Under the pieces are notes generated by a model, which saw only the letters and a program-made list of their open reading frames with translations, was not told the DNA's origin and ran no database searches. The position numbers and the translations under genes are program-made. From Candidatus Poribacteria bacterium (GTDB lineage: Bacteria; Poribacteria; WGA-4E; WGA-3G): a stretch of DNA of 6,089 nt. Location of the stretch: assembly GCA_028824575.1 (NCBI GenBank), contig JAPPDN010000646.1:1-6089 (forward strand), written 5' to 3'. Shown piece after piece: positions 1 to 5,354 of this stretch (positions within the stretch are counted from its first letter, which is position 1; each line of letters begins with the position of its first letter).

Positions 1-1095
1 CCACGATGCACCAGCTTACGCAAGGGCGATACAACGGTTAGTAGCGTCGAACACGTTCTTTCTGCTTTAGGGGGTCTCGGTGTTGACAACGCGATAGTGG
101 AACTGGATGCCCCGGAACCGCCGGGTCTTGATGGGAGTGCGGTGCCGTATGTCAAAAATATTCAAACGGTAGGGCTTACCTCGCAAGACGCACCCCGAAA
201 TTTTATTGAGGTCGCAGAACCGTTTTCACTTTCCTCAGGAGACAGACAACTCGTTTTATTGCCTGCTGATGCGTTAGAGGTGACATTCGTTTACGCCCAC
301 CCACAAACGACCCCGCAAATAGCAACATTCAAAATAACGCCAGAATTGTATGCCCGTGATATAGCACCCGCGCGAAGCTTCTGTTTTGAGGATGAAATCG
401 AAGCACTGCAGGCACTCGGCATCGGGAAAGGCGCGAGTTATGATAATGTGCTTGTTATTAACGCAGCGGGTGAACCCAGTACGCCGCTCCGTTTTGACGA
501 TGAGTTTGTCCGACATAAAATCTTAGATCTGATTGGTGATCTTTATCTCGCTGGACACCTCCCAAAGGCACATGTTATCGCGATGCGGACTGGACATACA
601 TTCCATGCTGAATTCGTGAAAGCCCTCGCTGAGGCGGGACACCTTCAACAGCCACCCGTTCAAGAACCTATTGAGGTAATGGAAATCTACGAAGTGTTAC
701 CGCACCGGCATCCGATGTGTATGGTTGATAGAGTCATTGAATATGAGAGTAAAAAACGGGCAGTTGGCATTAAGAACGTGACCTACAACGAACCGATTTT
801 TGAGGGACATTTCCCGACGCAGCCTGTGATGCCGGGTGTACTACAGATTGAAGCACTGGCACAACTCGCGGCATGGCTCGTACTTCGAGACATTGGTAAA
901 GAGGGTGAACTCGGCTACTTTCGTTCAATCAGTAAGGCGACATTCCGGCGTGCTGTCATCCCTGGCGATCAACTTCGGTTGGAAATAGAAGTAGCACAAT
1001 TGCGGAGCAGGCTCGCACGCATTGAAGGTCGTGTTTATGTAGGAGACGAACTTGCCACTGAGGCTGAATTATCAATCGTACTGGCATCCGTCTGA
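1..1095 (+). CDS. lpxC/fabZ: Bifunctional LpxC-FabZ fusion, 5'-truncated by the window edge
   Basis: The frame is open from base 1 to the TGA at 1093-1095 (364 residues seen), so the true start lies upstream; the GTG at 97 is internal to the LpxC domain. Residues about 1-213 are LpxC, the zinc UDP-3-O-acyl-GlcNAc deacetylase that commits lipid A synthesis. Visible are SVEH (Glu17, zinc ligand His18), the FVRHKILD motif (His172, Asp176) and the general acid/base His199 in RTGH. By comparison with E. coli LpxC, about 60-75 N-terminal residues are missing. After a short Pro/Glu linker, residues about 224-364 are FabZ, the beta-hydroxyacyl-ACP dehydratase: LPHRHP, KNVTYNEP, catalytic His270 in GHFP and Glu284 in LQIEALAQ. 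The fusion is known from Bacteroidota/Chlorobiota-type genomes. All key residues visible in both halves are intact, so both activities are expected. lpxA follows after 55 bases, likely in one operon. Confidence 0.96.
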   Translation, partial: PRCTSLRKGDTTVSSVEHVLSALGGLGVDNAIVELDAPEPPGLDGSAVPYVKNIQTVGLTSQDAPRNFIEVAEPFSLSSGDRQLVLLPADALEVTFVYAHPQTTPQIATFKITPELYARDIAPARSFCFEDEIEALQALGIGKGASYDNVLVINAAGEPSTPLRFDDEFVRHKILDLIGDLYLAGHLPKAHVIAMRTGHTFHAEFVKALAEAGHLQQPPVQEPIEVMEIYEVLPHRHPMCMVDRVIEYESKKRAVGIKNVTYNEPIFEGHFPTQPVMPGVLQIEALAQLAAWLVLRDIGKEGELGYFRSISKATFRRAVIPGDQLRLEIEVAQLRSRLARIEGRVYVGDELATEAELSIVLASV

Positions 1096-1150
1096 GTTGC
1101 GATCCTTCAATATTAACTGGCAAGATTTTCAGGATTAGAGAGGAACATCT

Positions 1151-1975
1151 ATGCTAGAAACTAATATTCATCCTACGGCTATTATCTCTCCAAAAGCGAC
1201 ATTGGAAGAGGGAGTTAAGGTTGGCCCCTATAGCCTTATCAGTGAAGACGTTCATATTGGGCGTGGTACCGTGATAGGTCCGCATGTTCAGATTGAGAAA
1301 TGGACAACGATTGGTGAAGAATGCGAGATTTTCTTCGGTGCTACCATCGGTAACCAATCTAAAGACTTGAAATACGATGGTTGGCGGAGTTATGTGAAAA
1401 TCGGTAATCGCAATATTTTGCGCGAGTACGTCTCTATCTCCAGGTCAACATTTGAAGAGGGTTCAACTATCGTTGGGGACAACAACCTACTGATGAATTG
1501 GGTTAACCTCGCACATGACACCATCGTCGGCAATAGAACAATCATGGCAAATTTTGTTTCGCTTGCGGGGCATGTTGTGATTGAAGATGATGTTCGATTG
1601 GGTGCGCACGCCGCACTGCACCAATATGTACGTGTCGGCAAGATGGCAATGGCAGGCGGGTTCTCAAAAATTGTACAGGATATCCCACCGTTCATGCTGT
1701 CTGCCGGCCAACCGTCACGCGTGCGGAGTCTCAACCGTATCGGTATCCGAACATCACGGATTAACCCGTTGTCCCAGTTGACCCCCGAAACGCTTGCAGA
1801 GTTAAAGAAAGCATTCCGCATCTTGTTCCGCTCCGGCCTACCGCTGAAACATGCGGTCGCCAGAGTCAAAGCAGAACTCGAAGCGACTTCAGAAGTTGAA
1901 TACCTGCTTGAATTTATTGAAACCTCCAAACGTGGCATCGGATTTAGCCAACCCAACCGCACCCTGAATGGTTAA
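1151..1975 (+). CDS. lpxA: LpxA, acyl-ACP--UDP-N-acetylglucosamine O-acyltransferase
   Basis: This cytoplasmic homotrimer performs the first step of lipid A synthesis, moving a 3-hydroxyacyl chain from ACP to the 3-OH of UDP-GlcNAc. The 274 residues are close to the family norm (262 in E. coli). Residues about 5-190 are hexapeptide repeats of the left-handed beta-helix (for example VKVGPY, VHIGRG, VIGPHV, VKIGNR). The catalytic His122 lies in NLAHDTIVGN, and His141 (LAGH) and His157 (ALHQ) match E. coli His144 and His160. The KDLKYDG loop is conserved. The C-terminal alpha-helical domain starts near residue 195. Gly170 aligns with E. coli hydrocarbon-ruler Gly173, which suggests a long (C14-like) acyl chain; this is inference. 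The ATG at 1151 is preceded by a purine-rich AGAGAGGAA ribosome site. The gene sits between lpxC-fabZ and lpxI, the usual sort of lipid A cluster. Confidence 0.96.
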   Translation: MLETNIHPTAIISPKATLEEGVKVGPYSLISEDVHIGRGTVIGPHVQIEKWTTIGEECEIFFGATIGNQSKDLKYDGWRSYVKIGNRNILREYVSISRSTFEEGSTIVGDNNLLMNWVNLAHDTIVGNRTIMANFVSLAGHVVIEDDVRLGAHAALHQYVRVGKMAMAGGFSKIVQDIPPFMLSAGQPSRVRSLNRIGIRTSRINPLSQLTPETLAELKKAFRILFRSGLPLKHAVARVKAELEATSEVEYLLEFIETSKRGIGFSQPNRTLNG

Positions 1976-2055
1976 GTATCGGGTTTCTTCAACCTTACAC
2001 AGAAGCCTGTCAAACCCTTAAATAACATGACTTAACCGCAAGGTAATACAAAAAT

Positions 2056-2859
2056 ATGGAAAAATTGGGGATTATTGCAGGGGCAGGCGAGCTGCCGGTG
2101 CTATTGGCTCGTACCGCTGTCGCCCATGATCGGAAGCCTGTTATCATCCAAATTACAAAATCTGATGCACAACGCTTTGCCGGAATTACATCCGAAATTC
2201 ACACTTATGGTGTCGGACAGATTCAAAAGATTGCCCGAACACTTCTCAACTCAGGTGTAAAAGAGGTTGTGATTATCGGTAAGGTCGAAAAAAATATCCT
2301 GCTTCGCCCATTCCAAATCGATACGACTACGATCAAAATTTTAGTTCAGAACCGACGTGAAAAACCCGCCGCAATTGTCAACGCAGCCCTCAACTACCTT
2401 GAATCCGTTGGGCTCACGATTCTCCCTCAAGACCGGTACCTCCACGATCTCCTCCCACAACCGGGTGTTTTAACAACACGACAACCTACCGCAAGCCAGC
2501 AAGCAGATATTGAACTCGGCATCACCACAGCACGCCAGATCGCGAATATGGATATTGGGCAAACTGTTGTCGTTAAAAATCAGATCGTACTTGCTATTGA
2601 AGCGATTGAAGGTACAGATGCTACTATTGAAAGGGGCGGCAATTTGGGAAGGAAGGGCGTGATCGTCGCGAAAGCATCTGCCGAGAATCACGATTTCCGT
2701 ATCGATGTCCCGACGGTTGGCATGCAAACATTAGCGATGTTGCATCAAGTTAAAGCGGGTGTACTTGCAGTAGAAGCACGCCGAACGTTCGTTATGGATA
2801 CCAAAACACTTGTTCAGCAAGCAGACCGATGGAAGATTGCAATCGTCGCTGTCGATTAA
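2056..2859 (+). CDS. lpxI: LpxI, UDP-2,3-diacylglucosamine pyrophosphatase (former DUF1009)
   Basis: LpxI hydrolyses UDP-2,3-diacylglucosamine to lipid X and UMP, the fourth lipid A step. It replaces the unrelated LpxH in some diderms, notably Alphaproteobacteria. The protein has 267 residues. The N-terminal domain opens with LGIIAGAGELPVLLA, the family signature, and includes KEVVIIGKVEK (about 69-79) and the DRYLHDLLP segment (126-134). The C-terminal domain carries VVKNQIVLAIEAIEGTDA (172-189) and IDVPTVG, where Asp217 corresponds to the catalytic Asp225 described for Caulobacter LpxI. GGNLGRKGVIVAKA (194-207) is also typical. The ATG at 2056 follows AAGGTAAT with suitable spacing. It lies 80 bases after lpxA. 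Its stop codon TAA is the first three bases of a sequence repeated after the SDR gene. lpxB, the next pathway gene, is not in the window. Confidence 0.94.
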   Translation: MEKLGIIAGAGELPVLLARTAVAHDRKPVIIQITKSDAQRFAGITSEIHTYGVGQIQKIARTLLNSGVKEVVIIGKVEKNILLRPFQIDTTTIKILVQNRREKPAAIVNAALNYLESVGLTILPQDRYLHDLLPQPGVLTTRQPTASQQADIELGITTARQIANMDIGQTVVVKNQIVLAIEAIEGTDATIERGGNLGRKGVIVAKASAENHDFRIDVPTVGMQTLAMLHQVKAGVLAVEARRTFVMDTKTLVQQADRWKIAIVAVD

Positions 2860-2903
2860 TTTTTTAACCGTGGAGTTTCCGCTCGGTTTTGTCCGTTCCC
2901 AAT
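2857..2903 (+). repeat. Post-stop intergenic repeat, copy A
   Basis: This stretch of about 45 bases begins at the TAA of lpxI and resembles the stretch starting at the TAA of the SDR gene (5227-5271). Both read TAA, a T-run, AAC, then a 25-base core. In the core, copy A (2871-2895) and copy B (5241-5264 with one base before it) agree at about 19 of 25 positions without gaps, including TTT-CGCTC and TTT-TCCG. The following seven bases agree at about five positions. I infer a dispersed, diverged intergenic element. Its function is unknown; terminator activity is one possibility. Confidence 0.5.
2866..2890 (+). terminator. Possible weak terminator of the lpx cluster
   Basis: AACCGTGGA pairs with TCCGC-TC-GGTT (nine pairs counting one G-U, a two-base bulge, loop GTT), followed by only two further T's. 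It lies within ten bases of the lpxI stop. The short T tract and the bulge make it weaker than the other terminators in the window. It overlaps repeat copy A. Confidence 0.4.
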
Positions 2904-2943
2904 AATTTTATCCTCCGGTAATCTTCGCTGCAAATTAGGTATT

Positions 2944-2983
2944 AAAAAAAGAGGCGGAGGCAATACAATAGCAGCCCCCGCCC
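2944..2983 (-). terminator. Rho-independent terminator of the selenoprotein gene
   Basis: Read on the minus strand, GGCGGGGGC (2982-2974) pairs with GCCTCCGCC (2961-2953). This gives nine consecutive pairs including one G-U, with a 12-base loop, followed by TC and a run of seven T's (2950-2944). It starts about 20 bases after the stop codon of the minus-strand gene. The T-run is on one side only, so it acts for leftward transcription. Confidence 0.88.
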
Positions 2984-3003
2984 TTCCAAAGATGCGATTC
3001 AAA

Positions 3004-3234
3004 CTATGCCGCGTCTATTGCAGTTGCTACCTGCTCCGTTGTTGGAAACTGTCCAGTTTCTAACTTCGAGTAGAGCAGCGTGCCGTTTAATGAGACTTCA
3101 AAAGCCCCACCACTGCCTGGAATCAGATCAACTGTCTTAACTTCTGCACCATACTTTTCTTTTAAGGCATCTGCCAAACTGGCTGCCCGTGGTTTGTAGT
3201 TTCAAGAGGTGCAATATTCAATTCTCACTTCCAT
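3004..3234 (-). CDS. SelW-like Rdx-family selenoprotein (in-frame TGA = Sec11)
   Basis: Reading from the ATG at 3234-3232 to the TAG at 3006-3004 gives 76 residues interrupted only by TGA at codon 11 (3204-3202). The start reads MEVRIEYCTSU followed by NYKPRAASLADAL. Cys8 and Sec11 form the CxxU redox motif at the position where Rdx/SelW proteins have CxxU or CxxC. Later family features follow in the same frame: a GSGGAFEV strand (about 44-51), LLYSKLETGQFP (57-68) and a C-terminal helix. The expected fold is thioredoxin-like, acting as a small cytosolic thiol/selenol redox protein whose exact partner is unknown. AGGAGG (3248-3243) sits eight bases before the ATG. A promoter lies upstream, a SECIS-like hairpin follows the TGA and a strong terminator follows the stop. 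TGA also ends lpxC-fabZ, so it is not globally recoded. A nonsense mutation of a Cys codon is the alternative, but is less likely. Confidence 0.9.
3165..3188 (-). promoter_or_regulatory. Candidate bacterial SECIS element
   Basis: This hairpin lies in the coding sequence just after the TGA. Minus-strand GGCA (3187-3184) pairs with TGCC (3169-3166), with a possible G-U closing pair. An AGA bulge (3172-3170) follows on the 3' side, then GCC (3183-3181) pairs with GGC (3175-3173) around the loop AGTTT (3180-3176). The loop starts 21 bases after the TGA and has G as its second base. Both fit the published loose consensus for bacterial SECIS elements (loop about 16-37 bases from UGA, a G among the first two loop bases). 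SelB would bind here. Confidence 0.62.
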
Positions 3235-3242
3235 GGGGTATT

Positions 3243-3248
3243 CCTCCT
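3243..3248 (-). promoter_or_regulatory. Shine-Dalgarno of the selenoprotein gene
   Basis: The minus strand reads AGGAGG, a full anti-16S match, eight bases before the ATG at 3234. It fixes the start upstream of the TGA codon. That supports translation of the N-terminal part and argues against a start after the TGA. Confidence 0.85.
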
Positions 3249-3287
3249 CATTGAAATTTTGCATGAATCCGACCATTTCACTTTAAA

Positions 3288-3316
3288 ATTTTACCATTAA
3301 TATTGGGAAATTGCAA
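3288..3316 (-). promoter_or_regulatory. Sigma70-type promoter for the selenoprotein gene
   Basis: On the minus strand, TTGCAA (3316-3311, four of six matches to TTGACA) and TAAAAT (3293-3288, five of six matches to TATAAT) are separated by exactly 17 bases. Transcription would start near 3281, giving a leader of about 45 bases that contains the AGGAGG site. Confidence 0.6.
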
Positions 3317-3352
3317 GTTTTTTCGCGCGCTTTAAATATTTCGTCCAAAAGA

Positions 3353-3369
3353 TTGGCACGAATCTTGCT
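3353..3369 (+). promoter_or_regulatory. Sigma54 (RpoN) -24/-12 promoter facing tonB
   Basis: TTGGCACGAATCTTGCT matches the sigma54 consensus YTGGCACGRNNNTTGCW at every defined position. The invariant GG (3355-3356) and GC (3367-3368) are separated by ten bases, as required. Transcription would start near 3380, about 100 bases before the tonB-like ATG. Sigma54 promoters need an AAA+ enhancer-binding activator; I could not recognise its site upstream. TTGGCA also resembles a sigma70 -35 box, but no good -10 lies at the right distance. Confidence 0.75.
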
Positions 3370-3481
3370 ACTATATTTAGTGTAATACTCGTTTTGCCTA
3401 TAGAAATAGCGTCAAAGTATACGGCCCCGCTGTGTTAGGCACTGATTACCGATGTGAAGTTCGCAAGCAGGTGTTTAAATT

Positions 3482-4285
3482 ATGAACAATGCCATCCAAT
3501 TTCTGAACAAATCTATCGTTTTATCCATCTGCCTTCACCTAATGGGTGTAGGAATTGCTTCGCTGTCCATTGTCGGAACACCGGACAAGTATGGCGATGC
3601 GATCATTGCAGAGTTTGTCTCGTTCCCGAAGGCTCAAAAAACTTTGCACACGCCACGTCGGCTCAAGACCCCAGAACTAACGCAATCAGATATGCTGCGG
3701 TCAGAACCTCCGCGTATTGAGTCACTTATAGAGGTCGCTCACATCCGGCAAAATGAATTGCAATTCGTTGCTGATACACTCCCCATTTCCGCTGTTCATC
3801 AGACGGCTCCGGTAGAAGTTGGCATAGAAGATGAGCACCTACTTCAGTACCGTTCACCTCCGCGTCTGGCAGCAGCTAATGTTTCACAACCGACACGCTT
3901 TACACCGAAACGGATGCAGCGTCCAGAGTGGACATCCACATCACTTGCTATTGCAAGCACACAAACTGCAGGACTCCCAATGGTCTCTGTGCTTCCAAAC
4001 GAACCAACACAAAATGCCAAATTCTTCCGCAAAGTTGATCCGATATATCCCGAATCTGCCCGTCTTTCGCACAAACAGGGTCTCGTTGTCCTCGAAGCAA
4101 CAATAGGCGTAGACGGCGTAGCGAGAGATATCAAAGTTGTCAAAGTCGTTGAAGTTAGCGGCTTAGGGTGTGAAGAAGCGGCAGTTGCGGCACTCAAAGC
4201 GTCCCAATTCGTGCCAGCGAAACAGGGCAAAGTCGTTGTCAGCCAACGCCTCCGTATTCCTTATCGTTTCCAGTTTAAAAACTAA
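3482..4285 (+). CDS. TonB-like energy transducer (TonB C-terminal domain protein)
   Basis: The 267 residues have the TonB layout. A short cytoplasmic N-terminus is followed by one membrane anchor (about 11-31) containing S-I-C-L-H. Ser15 and His19 match the Ser16/His20 pair of E. coli TonB that is needed for coupling to ExbB/ExbD. A periplasmic spacer of about 145 residues follows, with scattered prolines but no Pro-Glu/Pro-Lys repeats. Residues about 182-265 are the TonB C-terminal domain: DPIYPESARLSHKQGLVVLE, then GVDGVARDIKVVK, EEAAVAALKASQFVPAKQGK and a final IPYRFQF strand. It should span the periplasm and move proton-motive energy to outer-membrane receptors. An in-frame TAA at 3476-3478 makes the ATG at 3482 the first possible start; its ribosome site (AGGTG) is modest. 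A perfect sigma54 promoter lies upstream. No exbB, exbD or receptor gene is in the window, so its client is unknown. Confidence 0.88.
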   Translation: MNNAIQFLNKSIVLSICLHLMGVGIASLSIVGTPDKYGDAIIAEFVSFPKAQKTLHTPRRLKTPELTQSDMLRSEPPRIESLIEVAHIRQNELQFVADTLPISAVHQTAPVEVGIEDEHLLQYRSPPRLAAANVSQPTRFTPKRMQRPEWTSTSLAIASTQTAGLPMVSVLPNEPTQNAKFFRKVDPIYPESARLSHKQGLVVLEATIGVDGVARDIKVVKVVEVSGLGCEEAAVAALKASQFVPAKQGKVVVSQRLRIPYRFQFKN

Positions 4286-4349
4286 ACAATTCCCCATCTA
4301 ACATAATTCCGATACTTGTGCCTGCCGTTAATGTCAACACAAAAAAGGC

Positions 4350-4378
4350 TTGCGCTATCACGGCATCCCACGTATAAT
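4350..4378 (+). promoter_or_regulatory. Sigma70-type promoter for the SDR gene
   Basis: TTGCGC (4350-4355, three of six matches to TTGACA) and a perfect TATAAT (4373-4378) are separated by 17 bases. Transcription would start near 4385, about 92 bases before the SDR start codon at 4477. The position after the tonB stop suggests that the SDR gene is its own unit. Confidence 0.65.
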
Positions 4379-4396
4379 CTTTCCTACCGAACGTAT

Positions 4397-4413
4397 AGGG
4401 TTGTCCCAACCCT
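4397..4413 (+). repeat. Perfect inverted repeat in the SDR leader
   Basis: AGGGTTG and CAACCCT (seven pairs) flank the three-base loop TCC. The repeat lies about 12 bases after the predicted transcription start and 63 bases before the start codon. No T-run follows, so it is not a standard terminator. It could stabilise the mRNA 5' end, bind a regulator as DNA, or be a remnant of a dispersed palindromic repeat. Confidence 0.6.
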
Positions 4414-4457
4414 GAGATTGCTTTGCCGTTTGATTCGGAATCCTTTCATAGCGAAAT

Positions 4458-4464
4458 AAGGAGG
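4458..4464 (+). promoter_or_regulatory. Shine-Dalgarno deciding the SDR start
   Basis: AAGGAGG lies 12 bases before the ATG at 4477. The frame is open further upstream to a TTG at 4423, but that region has no ribosome site and would add residues before the usual SDR beginning. The ATG at 4477 is therefore preferred. Confidence 0.8.
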
Positions 4465-4476
4465 CAAATAAACAAT

Positions 4477-5229
4477 ATGGATGTTCAACTGAATAATAAA
4501 GTAGCCGTGATTACGGGTGGATCCACGGGGATTGGTGCAGCAACAGCGATTGAATATGCGAAAGCAGGCGCGAAAGTTGTCTTCGGTGATATTAATGAGG
4601 AAGATGCTGAAAAAACGCTTAGCACAATCATTGAAAATGGCGGGACTGCGAAGTTCCAACGCACGGATGTCACAGCAGAAACTGAGGTAGCGGATTTGAT
4701 GGCAACTGCTGATATGGCATTCGGTGGGATTGACACGTTAGTAACTTCAGCAGGTGTCCTGCGCGGACCGAGCGTTCGCATTGATGACTTTGAAGCGGCG
4801 ACTTTTGACTCGGTTATCGACGTGAACCTCAAAGGTACTTTTTTTGCGCTTAAACACGCCGTGCCGATAATGGGACGAGAGAACGGCGGTGTCATCCTGT
4901 GTATTGCATCAGGAGCAGGTGTCCGTGGTGGGAGTTCCTCGGTTGCTTACGCTTCCAGTAAGGGTGGGGTCAATGGACTTGTAATGACGGTAGAAGGCCA
5001 GGTTGCATCAATGGGCATCCGTATGCACACCATTTGTCCCGGCGGATTAGCAACACCCCTCAAATTAGGGCAAATTGCGGAATCAGCGAAGCGTGGTGGG
5101 CAAGATCCAAATGAGGCTGTGGCAAATGCCCGCAATTCACTCGGGGACCCAGCTGGTGTCGCTCGAGTACTTACCTTCCTTGCCTCCGATGCCGGTTCGT
5201 ACACACGTGGACAGATTTTCACAAGGTAA
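4477..5229 (+). CDS. Short-chain dehydrogenase/reductase (classical SDR)
   Basis: This is a 250-residue Rossmann-fold NAD(P)-dependent oxidoreductase, presumably cytosolic; the substrate cannot be read from sequence. The cofactor loop is TGGSTGIG (13-20). Asp38 at the end of beta-2 (VVFGD) suggests NAD(H) rather than NADP(H). DVTAETEV (64-71) is typical. The usual NNAG motif is replaced by TSAG (90-93). The catalytic tetrad is Asn117 (DVNLKG), Ser145 (CIAS), Tyr158 and Lys162 (YASSK). PGGLATPL (188-195) is the substrate-side loop. The protein ends GQIFTR and lacks the VDGG tail that normally follows GQ in this family, so it is short by roughly ten residues. Its TAA is the first three bases of repeat copy B, so loss of the 3' end by a rearrangement at the repeat is possible. 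It has its own promoter and terminator, and the active site is intact. Confidence 0.92.
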   Translation: MDVQLNNKVAVITGGSTGIGAATAIEYAKAGAKVVFGDINEEDAEKTLSTIIENGGTAKFQRTDVTAETEVADLMATADMAFGGIDTLVTSAGVLRGPSVRIDDFEAATFDSVIDVNLKGTFFALKHAVPIMGRENGGVILCIASGAGVRGGSSSVAYASSKGGVNGLVMTVEGQVASMGIRMHTICPGGLATPLKLGQIAESAKRGGQDPNEAVANARNSLGDPAGVARVLTFLASDAGSYTRGQIFTR

Positions 5230-5271
5230 TTTTTAACTATTGGGTTTTCGCTCCGATTTTTCCGTTGTCAA
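5227..5271 (+). repeat. Post-stop intergenic repeat, copy B
   Basis: This is the second copy of the element that starts at the lpxI stop (2857-2903). It too begins with TAA plus a T-run plus AAC and then a core containing TTTTCGCTC and TTTTTCCGTT. The two copies are diverged but align almost without gaps over about 45 bases. Unlike copy A, its second half forms one arm of a strong hairpin. Confidence 0.5.
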
Positions 5272-5282
5272 AATCGGGTTTT
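5253..5282 (+). terminator. Intrinsic terminator of the SDR gene
   Basis: CCGATTTT (5253-5260) and AAAATCGG (5270-5277) form eight perfect pairs around a nine-base loop. The tail is G followed by four T's (5279-5282). It lies 23 bases after the SDR stop. The stem is moderately AT-rich and the T-run short, so termination may be partial. It also separates the SDR from the convergent genes on the minus strand. Confidence 0.65.
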
Positions 5283-5326
5283 CGATGAATTTGAACGACA
5301 CCGGTAGAAATTAGGGGTTCTAAGAA

Positions 5327-5354
5327 TTTTCATCAATGGACACTAAGATGAAAA
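5327..5354 (-). terminator. AT-rich hairpin around the DUF983 stop, possible weak terminator
   Basis: TTTTCATC and GATGAAAA are perfect eight-base inverted arms with a 12-base loop that contains the DUF983 gene's stop codon (5345-5343). No clear T-run follows on either strand, and the stem is AT-rich. It could help end or stabilise the leftward transcript, or be coincidental. Confidence 0.3.

Noticed and set aside
1096..1150. Spacer between lpxC-fabZ and lpxA as a promoter or repeat
   Set aside because: I found no convincing -35/-10 pair or hairpin; it is most simply an operon spacer carrying the lpxA ribosome site.
1390..1962. Long open frame on the minus strand opposite lpxA
   Set aside because: It lies entirely within a well-supported lpxA on the other strand, has no ribosome site or recognisable domain, and looks like an antisense shadow.
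3202..3204. TGA in the SelW-like gene read as a nonsense mutation (pseudogene)
   Set aside because: The rest of the frame is intact and conserved, the TGA is exactly at the redox position, and SECIS, promoter, ribosome site and terminator are all present. Sec decoding is simpler, though not proven.
3252..3280. TGAAAT/ATTTCA inverted repeat as an activator site
   Set aside because: The arms are short and AT-rich with a 17-base gap in an AT-rich region, so chance is a sufficient explanation.
3353..3378. TTGGCA as a sigma70 -35 box for tonB
   Set aside because: The nearest TATATT is only 13 bases away, and at 17 bases the hexamer is TTTAGT, lacking the key second-position A. The sigma54 match is complete.
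4423..4476. TTG start extending the SDR by 18 residues
   Set aside because: It has no Shine-Dalgarno, and AAGGAGG sits before the ATG at 4477, where the family's normal N-terminus begins.
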